Shown: piece after piece, positions 25,765-33,565 of the stretch
How the letters are laid out: each line of letters begins with the position of its first letter
How positions within the stretch are numbered: the stretch's first letter is position 1
Assembly (NCBI RefSeq): GCF_009649735.1
Contig: NZ_WJNH01000002.1
Span: 372,001-436,000 of the forward strand
DNA length: 64,000 bases
Direction of reading: 5' to 3'
From: Salinibacillus xinjiangensis
Lineage (GTDB): Bacteria; Bacillota; Bacilli; Bacillales; Alkalibacillaceae
Notes under the pieces: generated by a model
The model's input: only the letters and a program-made list of their open reading frames with translations
Database searches by the model: none
Told to the model about the DNA's origin: nothing
Position numbers and translations under genes: made by a program

Positions 25765-26170
25765 CTAGCATTCACTTTGGTGGAGATGGTTTGGCTAGTG
25801 GGCCTCTTTAGCAAGATGGTGAGGGTGTTTAGCATTTGAGGCGTGGAGTTTAGCGTGGGTATCCTCGGCTTTAGCATTAAAACTGTAAACTTTAGCATTT
25901 AACCTGTGCTTCAGCATTTCGCAAGTGGGCTTTAGCTATTGACTGGGCAACTCTAGCATAACCAGCTCACTCTTCAGCATTTGGTCGGGTTCAGCAAATA
26001 TGATCGGACCTTTAGCATCTGAAACGCAGTCATCAGCATCCACACCCTCGCCTTTAGCAAAATCCCAGTCTACTTCAGCATATAACCCTCCCTTCAGCAT
26101 TTCACGAGTGAAGTTCAGCAAAATACGAATTAACTTCAGCATACCCGCACTAAACTTCAGCATACCCACC
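25765..26170 (-). repeat. 21-nt phased GCTGAA/GCTAAA array, copy A2
   Basis: This gene-free gap of about 400 bp reads, on the plus strand, as TTCAGC / TTTAGC boxes, so the array points to the minus strand. From 25810 the AGC positions advance by 21, 21, 21, 21, 19, 21, 21, 21, 17, 21, 21, 21, 21, 19, 21, 21, 21. Read on the minus strand this gives 19, 4x21, 17, 3x21, a 183-bp unit present about twice. Words shared with array A3 at equal places include CGAAATGCTGAA, TATATGCT, GCTGAACCCG and GTTATGCTA. Short open frames here carry no ribosome site and are not genes. Confidence 0.85.
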
Positions 26171-26200
26171 ACAAGCACTCACCTCCATCAACAAAACCAA

Positions 26201-26225
26201 AACCCAGCAGTAATCCTGCTGGGTT
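26201..26225 (-). terminator. Terminator of the manganese catalase gene
   Basis: AACCCAGCAG and CTGCTGGGTT form a 10-bp stem just after the stop at 26230, followed by a T-rich run on the minus strand. Confidence 0.9.
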
Positions 26226-26229
26226 CTCA

Positions 26230-27117
26230 TTAGTTAAGCGGACCTTGATCCATATTTCCTTGTTCATACTCAGCACCCTCTGTTCCAGGCGGCATTTGCC
26301 CCGGTGTTGGAGTTCCATGCACATAGTTAGGTGGTTGAGTGAGGTCTGGGATTTGTCCCATCGCCTCTGGATTTTCAATATATTCAAATTCACCTTGTCC
26401 ATCCATTGCAGGCCCATGCGCCCAGCTACCTTTTTCACTTTCTGTCCCTTTAGAGAAGTTCATAAAGGAATAGGCAACCTCTTGTTTTTCTAGATTTTTA
26501 GGGAAAGTGCTCGGAACAACTGCAGATTGTTGTTGCTCCAACTCCTCTATGGCTGCCATCCACTGGTTTTGATGCATCTTATCTCTTGCAATAAGGAATG
26601 ATAGCATATCTCGTACGCCAGGGTCACTTGTGGACTCATACAATCTTACAACCTGCAAACGCCCCTGTGATTCTGCATTCAGATTGGCCCGAAAATCCGC
26701 CAGTAAGTTTCCACTTGAGATCATATAGCGAGAATTCCAAGGGTAACCTGCACTATCTGTCGGCGTTGCCCCTAAGCCTGACACAATCATATGCTGTGGA
26801 TTCATTCCACCTAACACTGCCTCCACTACAGGATCCTTTGCTGCCTCCTCCTGTTCTTTTGCAGGTGCACCGTCCAACAAATGAGCAATCATGGTAGCTA
26901 TCATCTCGACATGAGCAATTTCCTCAGTTCCAATGTCTAAGATCATATCTCGATATTTTTTCTCACCGCGACAGTTAAATCCTTGAAAAAGGTATTGCAT
27001 CATGACTGTCATCTCACCAAATTGTCCACCGAGTATTTCCTGAAGCTTTTTTGCATAAACCGGATCTGGTCGTTCTGGCTTAGCATTATACTGCAATTCC
27101 TTGACGTGATAGAACAT
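26230..27117 (-). CDS. Manganese catalase family protein
   Basis: This 295-residue protein is a ferritin-like Mn-catalase: M-F-Y-H-V-K-E-L-Q-Y, then E-M-T-V-M-M-Q-Y-L-F-Q, E-E-I-A-H-V-E-M-I-A-T and D-K-M-H-Q-N-Q-W, which supply Glu and His ligands of the dimanganese site. The C-terminal tail is Pro/Gly-rich and acidic. It removes hydrogen peroxide, or acts in the spore coat as for CotJC relatives. The ATG at 27117 has GGAGG at 8-nt spacing and decides the start; 27138 lies upstream of that site. Confidence 0.9.
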   Translation of the reverse strand: MFYHVKELQYNAKPERPDPVYAKKLQEILGGQFGEMTVMMQYLFQGFNCRGEKKYRDMILDIGTEEIAHVEMIATMIAHLLDGAPAKEQEEAAKDPVVEAVLGGMNPQHMIVSGLGATPTDSAGYPWNSRYMISSGNLLADFRANLNAESQGRLQVVRLYESTSDPGVRDMLSFLIARDKMHQNQWMAAIEELEQQQSAVVPSTFPKNLEKQEVAYSFMNFSKGTESEKGSWAHGPAMDGQGEFEYIENPEAMGQIPDLTQPPNYVHGTPTPGQMPPGTEGAEYEQGNMDQGPLN

Positions 27118-27186
27118 TAAAAGTGCCTCCTTGTCCATAGGTTATCCATAGACTTTGCATCAAGCACCTTCAATATTCTTCCTTCA

Positions 27187-29220
27187 TTATCGTCGCACTG
27201 TATTCGTCCGTTTCATTAACCATAAAAAGTAAGGAGCACCGATTAATGCCACTAAAACTCCAGAAGGAATTTCCTTGGGTACAAGCAAGGTACGGCTTAA
27301 AATATCCGCTATAGTTAAAAAGATGGCACCGGTAATTGCAGTTAAAGGAAGTAACTGTTTGTTATTTGGACCGATTAAAATTCGAGCTAGATGCGGGGCA
27401 ATTAATCCGATAAAACCAATAGTCCCGACTGTAGCTACACATGCCGCCGCTAATATCGTCGCTAACATCGCCATAACAAAGCGAGTTGATTTTACTTGTA
27501 ATCCCAATCCTGATGCTGTGTCATCTCCTAATGAAAGGACATCCAATTTCTTCATTTGTATATATAGTAGTGGGACTAAAATTACAATCGGTACGAGTAA
27601 GTATTGCAGTAATTCTGGCCATCCTCTGGCATAGGTACTTCCAGATAACCAGGTTAAAGCAGATGCTACTCCTAGGTCTGCTTCGACTACCAGGATTTGA
27701 ATTATAGATGACCCGAAAGCTGAGATACCAATACCTAATAACGCAACTACAGATGGTTGAAAATTAGACTTAAAGGAGAAAAGCATAATCAATAAGAAAG
27801 CTACAATGGCACCAACGAACGCTCCAACTGGTATAAAGAAAGCAGGCAAACTTAGGACATATAAAACTAATAAAGCTCCTACACCCGCACCAGATGTTAT
27901 TCCAATAACAGATGGGTCTGCTAACGGATTTCTCAAAATTCCCTGTAAAACGAGCCCAGCAATCGCTAACCCTGCCCCACTAACAGCAGCTACTAGAATT
28001 CTCGGCAAGCGCAAATCTAATATTAGATTACGCATGAAATCATTGGTGTTTCCCATTAAAGTATCCAGCGTATACCCTATTTCCATCCCGTAATTCCCTG
28101 TTGAGATTCCAAGGAAAATTGCGATTCCTAGTAACAAAAATAATGAAGGAAAAAGGAATTTCATCGGTATTGGGATGTTGGCTCTACCAGCTGAAATAGC
28201 TCCCTTCTCATCAGCATTCGATTTGTGTTTCCATATGACGAGTAGGATTAACCAAGGTGCACCTATTAAAGCCGTAATGGCACCAACTGGTAATTCAGAA
28301 AAGGAGTCATCAATCACACGCGCCAACACATCAGCTCCTACTAGTACATTGGCTCCCCAAATAAATGTAGCAGGAATTAAAAGAGCATGAGTTCTATAAC
28401 CAATTAATTTGACGAGATGTGGAGCAATAAGACCCACAAATCCAATTGGCCCGACAACACTCACTGTAACTGCTGTTAAAAATACAGCGTTTAATAGTGA
28501 GAGGAGCTTGACTCGGTTCACATTTTGACCTAAGGATGTGGAAACCTCTTCACTAAGCCGTAAAATATCAAGCTTATTAGACATGATAAATAAGGCGATT
28601 GTGCTAATAACGACAAGGGGTAGAGCAAATTGAACCCCACTCCAGTTATTCTGGACTAAAGAGCCTGCACCCCATAAAAACAAACCACTCGTTTCATATT
28701 CATAAAAGATTTGGAGTACAGAAGTGAACGAGGAAAACATGATGCTCACTACCATACCAGCTAACACCATTTTGACAGGTGTTGATGTGGCTCCACCACC
28801 TGAGAGAGTATAAACTAAGAAGGCCGTCAGAAGCCCCCCTGCCATCGCTACAAACAACCCATTTGCCCCTAAGGCTGCAGGAAAGAATACGGTTGCAAAC
28901 ACAACAGCGAAAAAGGTTCCAGAGTGAATTCCTAGTGTACTTGCTGAGGCTAACGGGTTTTTAGTAACGGTTTGAAGAACGGCACCGGAAACGGCTAAAG
29001 CACCACCGGCCAGAATGCCCATTGCCACTCTTGGAAGACGTAAATAACGGACTGTGTGGTGTTCCAAGGTATCTTCAGGCGAAAGTATTGCATCTAGCAC
29101 GGTCCCAAAAGGAATTTGTGCATTTCCTTGATTGATATGTATAAAGGCTAAGACAAACAAAAGCGCGGCTCCCCCTCCAAAGGTGAGAACCGCCTTTATC
29201 CATTTATTTACACCTGACAT
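27187..29220 (-). CDS. Fused double FecCD permease of an iron-siderophore ABC transporter (FhuB-like)
   Basis: This 677-residue protein is two FecCD permeases in tandem. The first half (about 1-335) has L-R-L-P-R-V-A-M-G-I-L-A-G-G-A-L-A and G-F-V-G-L-I-A-P-H-L; the second (about 340-677) repeats this as L-R-L-P-R-I-L-V-A-A-V-S-G-A-G-L-A and G-F-I-G-L-I-A-P-H-L. About 20 membrane helices are expected. It begins 5 nt after the stop of the binding-protein gene, so translation is probably coupled. No ATPase gene follows in the window; a shared ATPase such as FhuC must serve it. Confidence 0.93.
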   Translation of the reverse strand: MSGVNKWIKAVLTFGGGAALLFVLAFIHINQGNAQIPFGTVLDAILSPEDTLEHHTVRYLRLPRVAMGILAGGALAVSGAVLQTVTKNPLASASTLGIHSGTFFAVVFATVFFPAALGANGLFVAMAGGLLTAFLVYTLSGGGATSTPVKMVLAGMVVSIMFSSFTSVLQIFYEYETSGLFLWGAGSLVQNNWSGVQFALPLVVISTIALFIMSNKLDILRLSEEVSTSLGQNVNRVKLLSLLNAVFLTAVTVSVVGPIGFVGLIAPHLVKLIGYRTHALLIPATFIWGANVLVGADVLARVIDDSFSELPVGAITALIGAPWLILLVIWKHKSNADEKGAISAGRANIPIPMKFLFPSLFLLLGIAIFLGISTGNYGMEIGYTLDTLMGNTNDFMRNLILDLRLPRILVAAVSGAGLAIAGLVLQGILRNPLADPSVIGITSGAGVGALLVLYVLSLPAFFIPVGAFVGAIVAFLLIMLFSFKSNFQPSVVALLGIGISAFGSSIIQILVVEADLGVASALTWLSGSTYARGWPELLQYLLVPIVILVPLLYIQMKKLDVLSLGDDTASGLGLQVKSTRFVMAMLATILAAACVATVGTIGFIGLIAPHLARILIGPNNKQLLPLTAITGAIFLTIADILSRTLLVPKEIPSGVLVALIGAPYFLWLMKRTNTVRR

Positions 29221-29225
29221 CTACA

Positions 29226-30236
29226 TCACTTCTTTTCTAACATGACTTCAGCAATCTGATTGGCAAAGGTTTCAGCTGATAGTGGACCTCCAAATGTCCA
29301 AGTGTCTCCAGGTAATTGATACATCCGATCATTCTTAACGAAATCAAGGTTTTCCCATGCAGGGTTGCCCTTTAATTGATTTTCGAAGACATTATCGTCC
29401 TCTTGAACGATATAGAAGAAATGGGCATCTTGGAAGTTTTGTAGTGCTTCAACATCAGTTTGATTGTATCCATAAACTTCCCAGTTGGTTTCATCGTAAG
29501 CATTTTGTAATCCCAGTTTCTCCATAATCATGGTAGCCATTCCGTTTTCAGTAAACAAGCGGATGGTTGGAGTATTTTGTCCACTGTATGCTTGTGTTAA
29601 CACAAAAGGCGTTTCTTCAAATCCACCCTCTGTTAATTTTGTTTTAACATCTTCAAAGGTTCCTTCCATATTCGAAAGCACTACTTCAGCTTGATCTTCT
29701 TTCCCCATTACTTTAGCAATTTTCTTGAAGGTTTCTGTCATTTCCTGATACTGATCGCTATCTTCATCCTCAGGATATGGGTTAAATGCTAGGGTTGGGG
29801 CGATTGATTTTAAATCTTCCATAATGGCATCATGGCGGTAGCTTGCTGTAATAATTAAGTCGGGATTTAATCTTGAGATCGCTTCTAGGTTTGGTTCTTG
29901 TCGAGTTCCTACATCTTCAACCTCACCAGATAGTTCCGCATCAATGTTCACCCAATTATGATACCCTTCAATATCTGCCATCCCAACAGGTTGAACACCA
30001 AGAGCTAATAAATCTTCAGCATAAACCCATTCTAAAACAACAACCCTTTTTGGAGTTCCATCAATCGTTTGCTCCCCGTAAACATCCTTTATTGTAACAG
30101 ATGTGCTTTCTTCTGTTGAGTTACCATTTTCCGTTTCTTGATTATCAGCATTGTCTCCTTCTTGATCATTCGTACCCCCACATGCTGCTAATACGAATAA
30201 TATACTAGTTAAAAGTAAGATAAGGCTTTTTTTCAT
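29226..30236 (-). CDS. Iron-siderophore ABC transporter binding lipoprotein
   Basis: This 336-residue protein has a lipoprotein signal ending L-A-A-C with Cys19, an acidic Asn/Glu linker (about 22-45), and a FhuD/FecB-type fold: R-V-V-V-L-E-W-V-Y-A-E-D-L-L-A-L-G-V near residue 63 and the second lobe from about 200. It captures ferric siderophore outside the membrane for the permease encoded next. A Fur box at 30305-30323 lies about 70 bp upstream, so iron repression is expected. The siderophore type cannot be read from the sequence. Confidence 0.92.
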   Translation of the reverse strand: MKKSLILLLTSILFVLAACGGTNDQEGDNADNQETENGNSTEESTSVTIKDVYGEQTIDGTPKRVVVLEWVYAEDLLALGVQPVGMADIEGYHNWVNIDAELSGEVEDVGTRQEPNLEAISRLNPDLIITASYRHDAIMEDLKSIAPTLAFNPYPEDEDSDQYQEMTETFKKIAKVMGKEDQAEVVLSNMEGTFEDVKTKLTEGGFEETPFVLTQAYSGQNTPTIRLFTENGMATMIMEKLGLQNAYDETNWEVYGYNQTDVEALQNFQDAHFFYIVQEDDNVFENQLKGNPAWENLDFVKNDRMYQLPGDTWTFGGPLSAETFANQIAEVMLEKK

Positions 30237-30304
30237 TTCGTTTCCTCCTAATTATGTATTATTTCATGATTATAATTGAAAAACATTATCAATTGAGACT
30301 CACT

Positions 30305-30323
30305 GATAATGATAATTATAATC
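30305..30323. promoter_or_regulatory. Fur box upstream of siderophore uptake genes
   Basis: GATAATGATAATTATAATC matches the Fur consensus GATAATGATAATCATTATC at about 16 of 19 positions. Its place, just upstream of the binding-protein gene, agrees with iron control. Confidence 0.85.
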
Positions 30324-30459
30324 AACTAGGTTGTCAATCCTATTCTGAAAATTATTATCCATTTCGTATATTTAGCATACTCCGTAAAAATTTATAAAAT
30401 CTCTAATAAAAGCTTATGCTTGTTGAATTTTTTGGGACATTAACTTGTGCAAAAAAAGA

Positions 30460-30484
30460 GAGATGAACAAAATCCGTTCATCTC
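30460..30484 (-). terminator. Terminator of the patatin gene
   Basis: GAGATGAAC (30460-30468) pairs with GTTCATCTC (30476-30484). A run of seven A on the plus strand gives the T run on the minus strand. Confidence 0.85.
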
Positions 30485-30494
30485 CTGTGTTCAT

Positions 30495-31325
30495 CTATTT
30501 CATTAATGATGTTAGAATATCCTTTATGTGCTCTTTAGTATATTGGTATCCAACTTCAATACAATCAGAAATTTTATCATAATCAAACAGTCCGACGTCC
30601 CCTAAGTTTGGCTTTAAACAAATATCTGCTGAATCCTGCTCTTCCTTCATTTGCTCTTCTAATAAAATTGTCATTGATTGGTTTAAAATCGTGGACATAT
30701 CTTCAAATGGTTCTCTCTCTTCAAACGTTGATAAGGGATCGATGGCTAGAATATGTTTCGCACCTAGATTTTTCACCACATCAACTGGACAATTTCTCAT
30801 CAATCCCCCATCAACAAGGATGTGATCACCCCATCTTACTGGCTTATATAAAACCGGAATTGAACTACTTGCCCGTACTGCTTGATCCATAGGCATATTG
30901 GTGATTGTGGTGTACCCAGCTACCTCTTCACTAGCAATCACTACGGGTTCTTTTTTTCTTATATCTGTTGCCGCAACAGCACATGGAATTTGACAAGCTG
31001 AGAAAAGGTCATCATGAGTCATTCGATTTAATAAGGATTGAAGCTTATCTCCTTTAACCCCCCCATCAAGCTTTCGTCGAAAAAAACAAAACCTACGAAT
31101 AATTCCGCTCCAATTGACATCCATATGATGCTTCCCCATTGTGGAGACAGCATCTTCAATTTGTTGAGATGTGTAACCATAGGCATACAAAGCTGCCACT
31201 ATTGAACCTGCACTTGTGCCGCCTATATGAGTGATGGTAATCCCTTCTTCATCCAAGGCTCTTAGCACCCCTATGGCTGCAAACTTCGGAACACAGCCTC
31301 CTGCAATTGCAATTCCTGTTTCCAT
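30495..31325 (-). CDS. Patatin-like phospholipase
   Basis: This 276-residue protein has the Ser-Asp dyad of patatins: G-T-S-A-G with Ser38 and V-D-G-G-L with Asp172. The N-terminal oxyanion loop, usually G-G-G-x-[RK]-G, reads A-G-G-C-V-P-K-F here, a variant. It resembles the cytosolic YqhO/RssA group. Start choice: GGTGA lies 5 nt before the ATG at 31325; the GTG at 31337 is the alternative. It would hydrolyse acyl esters; real substrates are unknown. It lies next to the ECF sigma gene, same strand, gap about 55 bp. Confidence 0.85.
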   Translation of the reverse strand: METGIAIAGGCVPKFAAIGVLRALDEEGITITHIGGTSAGSIVAALYAYGYTSQQIEDAVSTMGKHHMDVNWSGIIRRFCFFRRKLDGGVKGDKLQSLLNRMTHDDLFSACQIPCAVAATDIRKKEPVVIASEEVAGYTTITNMPMDQAVRASSSIPVLYKPVRWGDHILVDGGLMRNCPVDVVKNLGAKHILAIDPLSTFEEREPFEDMSTILNQSMTILLEEQMKEEQDSADICLKPNLGDVGLFDYDKISDCIEVGYQYTKEHIKDILTSLMK

Positions 31326-31382
31326 TTTCTTCACCACTTATCTCTTTAAATTGAAAACATGAATTTCTATTTCAATTGTAGT

Positions 31383-32330
31383 CTAACCCTGATAAATATA
31401 GCCATTCTTATGCACAGGTAGATCTAACTCCTTAGCTGCTTCATCTAATAAATCCTGACAGAAATAGAAGTCCCGTTTTTGGGTAATTTTATCATCAACA
31501 ATTTGAAGCTCAATGAGGTCATAAACATGCTCCACTCCATCTACTTTAGTTTTCACTACCACAATTGGCTTGCCCCAAAGCTCTATATAGGAGGCAACCA
31601 TCGGCATCGGATCCCTGGCCCAGCCTTCGAGAGAGTGCTTTCGAATGGTCTCCTTACCATATTCAAACGATGTATTTACAATGTCATTTTCTGCCTCGTT
31701 ATCCAACAGCTGCGCAATGGCATCTGGCTCTCTTCTGTTGAAAGCATCTAAATAGGCATCAATAATTTTAGGAGTCGCTACCTTACTCTCATCTGGTTTT
31801 GTAGAGGGGTGTAGTGATTTATCGTCAATCTTTTTTAGATTTATACGCGCCCTCCTCAAACATGACTTGACTCCACCTTCAGTTGTGTTCAACATTTCCG
31901 CAACTTCCTTAGCCTTAAATCGAAATACATCAAACAAAAGAATAGCCACGCGCTGTTTTGGCGACAAGTGAATGATTAAATGAGCCATTGCCTCCCTTGT
32001 CTCCAGAGGATCCTGAACCAATACGGGTTCCTCATACCCAATCTCCTCAGCATATACAGGCTCCACTCTCCGTTGTTGATTAAGCCATGTGTTGGTTGCA
32101 ATTCGAAATAAATATGACTTAGGAATCATCGGTTGAAAAATTCTCGGTAAAGCACTATAAGCTTTAAGAAGCGTTTCCTGAACTAAATCCTCTGCATCCC
32201 ACGGGGAGCAGGTGATCATCTTACAGTAATTCCATAAAGCAGACCTGTGCGGTTCAATAAGTTCATCAAACTTCTTTTTGGAATCCCTCATAGACCCCAT
32301 CAAGTCATGTAATTGGTCTTGATTCGTCAT
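31383..32330 (-). CDS. ECF sigma factor with C-terminal SnoaL-like domain
   Basis: This 315-residue protein has sigma region 2 (about 20-90, with C-S-P-W-D-A-E-D-L-V-Q-E-T-L-L-K-A) and region 4 (about 112-170, with L-S-P-K-Q-R-V-A-I-L-L-F and a helix-turn-helix K-E-V-A-E-M-L-N-T-T-E-G-G-V-K). The remaining 140 residues read as an NTF2/SnoaL-like fold with Y-L-D-A-F-N-R-R-E-P-D-A. Such fused domains replace an anti-sigma factor by internal control in ECF41-like groups. No anti-sigma gene is beside it, which agrees. Target promoters are unknown. Confidence 0.87.
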   Translation of the reverse strand: MTNQDQLHDLMGSMRDSKKKFDELIEPHRSALWNYCKMITCSPWDAEDLVQETLLKAYSALPRIFQPMIPKSYLFRIATNTWLNQQRRVEPVYAEEIGYEEPVLVQDPLETREAMAHLIIHLSPKQRVAILLFDVFRFKAKEVAEMLNTTEGGVKSCLRRARINLKKIDDKSLHPSTKPDESKVATPKIIDAYLDAFNRREPDAIAQLLDNEAENDIVNTSFEYGKETIRKHSLEGWARDPMPMVASYIELWGKPIVVVKTKVDGVEHVYDLIELQIVDDKITQKRDFYFCQDLLDEAAKELDLPVHKNGYIYQG

Positions 32331-32490
32331 TTTTTATCTTCCTCCTTAAATTGAGTTCTACTATATAAACACTTCCATACATTAAAAAGATACGGGCAAT
32401 AAAGAAAAAATTCTGTTAATCCTATGATAGCAGAATTTCATCCATCAAATGGGTCAATCTAAGAATGACAAAGAATTAGGAGGAATACTT

Positions 32491-32862
32491 GTGAATTCGT
32501 TCTTTGAAAATATCGTAAAGTGGGCAAAATCAAAAACTGGAGAACTCGGCGAAAATGTGAAAAACACCCTACAAAATATGAATGTTGGAAACAGTATCTC
32601 TATTCAAGACCTGGCATCTATCATCCTTTTACACCCGAACACCCAGGTGGAGCAAACTGAATATTTACGGTTACTTTTTAATGATTGCTATTTAAAGCTT
32701 GAGGATGTAGAGGTATTTTTAGAAACAAAGGGGCAAAAGCACCAGCAAATCCTATCCTTAAAAATCATTAAACAAGGTGAAACGCTAACTAGCTATAAAT
32801 CCTACGAAGCAAAAAATGACAAAGTAAAAGTTCCCAACAGTGTTGATTTATCATTTGGTTAA
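32491..32862 (+). CDS. Hypothetical protein
   Basis: This 123-residue protein starts at GTG 32491 with AGGAGG at 7-nt spacing; the upstream ATG at 32449 lacks a ribosome site. It begins M-N-S-F-F-E-N-I-V-K-W-A-K-S-K-T-G, an amphipathic helix, and continues as a mixed alpha/beta domain with no signal peptide or membrane segment. I recognise no family. It stands alone, divergent from the sigma factor gene, with the third phased array about 115 bp downstream. Confidence 0.65.
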   Translation: MNSFFENIVKWAKSKTGELGENVKNTLQNMNVGNSISIQDLASIILLHPNTQVEQTEYLRLLFNDCYLKLEDVEVFLETKGQKHQQILSLKIIKQGETLTSYKSYEAKNDKVKVPNSVDLSFG

Positions 32863-32977
32863 GCCTTCCTTGAAATTTTTCATAATTCAATCACATCAGC
32901 CTCGATTGTACTTGATTTACACGTGCTAAAATGATGGTACAAGATTCATAATGAGGTGAACTTATGTCAGGACCGCA

Positions 32978-33565
32978 AGTTAAAGGGTGCGGATGCTGAA
33001 GATTGTTGCGGAGGTGCTGAAATTTACTGGTTGTATGCTGAAGTACTCTTATGAAATGCTGAAGATTTTGTTATTTGCTAAAGTTAATTGTGTTCTTGCT
33101 AATAATGATGGTGCGGATGCTGAAGTCTGGGCTTCAAATGCTGAACTAATGCTCAATTTTGCTGAACCCGGCATAATGCTGAAGATAGACCTGTTTATAC
33201 TATAGTTGACCACTAATTTGCTGAAGCACTCTCCAGAAATGCTGAACATCCCGCTATATGCTAAAGTAGATTGTGCTTTCGCTATAGTTAACAGTGCGGA
33301 TGCTATAATCTGTGCCTCAAATGCTGAACAACTGCACGATTTTGTTGAACCCGGCATAATGCTAAATACAGACCAGTTTATGCTATAGTTCACCAGTAAA
33401 ATGCTAAAGCACTCTCACGAAATGCTGAACACTTTGCTATATGCTGAAGTTGAATGTGTTTTTGCTAAAGAAAACAGTGCGGGTGCTAAAGTTCACCTAC
33501 CAAACACTAAACACCCGCACTTGCATGCTGAACCCACACTACTCCCACAATCGCAATACGCTACA
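32978..33565 (+). repeat. 21-nt phased GCTGAA/GCTAAA array, copy A3 (183-bp higher-order unit)
   Basis: Between 32863 and the 3' end of moeA the DNA is a periodic array. GCT boxes start at 32995, 33016, 33037, 33058, 33077, 33098, 33119, 33140, 33161, 33178, 33199 (ACT), 33220, 33241, 33260, 33281, 33302, 33323, 33344 (GTT), 33361, 33382, 33403, 33424, 33443, 33464, 33485 and on. Steps are 21 nt except 19 at 33058, 33241 and 33424, and 17 at 33161 and 33344. These exceptions recur at exactly 183 bp, defining about three higher-order units. Each unit has a GCTATAG box that makes a stop codon in the frame where boxes read M-L-K, so it is not a coding repeat in that frame. Confidence 0.92.

Noticed and set aside
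25936-26438. Several open frames of 77-93 codons (M-L-K or C-L-W-W-V-like products) over the A2 array and the end of the Mn-catalase gene
   Set aside because: Products follow the box periodicity or are shadows of the catalase; no ribosome sites.
26230-29220. Operon of Mn-catalase with the siderophore permease
   Set aside because: The gap of about 70 bp and a separate ribosome site do not prove linkage, and the Fur box lies upstream of the binding-protein gene only; no functional link is evident.
32941-33003. Start of a gene M-S-G-P-Q-V-K-G-C-G-C at 32964 with GAGGTG before it
   Set aside because: The frame stops after 11 codons where the phased array begins. It could be a gene start cut by the repeat, but there is too little sequence to claim it.
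33049-33393. Long reverse-strand open frame of 114 codons in the phased array
   Set aside because: It is open only because the 183-bp unit is a multiple of three. It has no ribosome site, and spacing of 19 and 17 nt moves boxes between frames, so the array is not organised as a protein repeat.
32978-33565. CRISPR array
   Set aside because: The repeated part is only about 7-8 nt, the period is 21 nt with fixed 17/19-nt steps, and no cas genes are near. It does not have 23-40-nt repeats with unique spacers of similar length.
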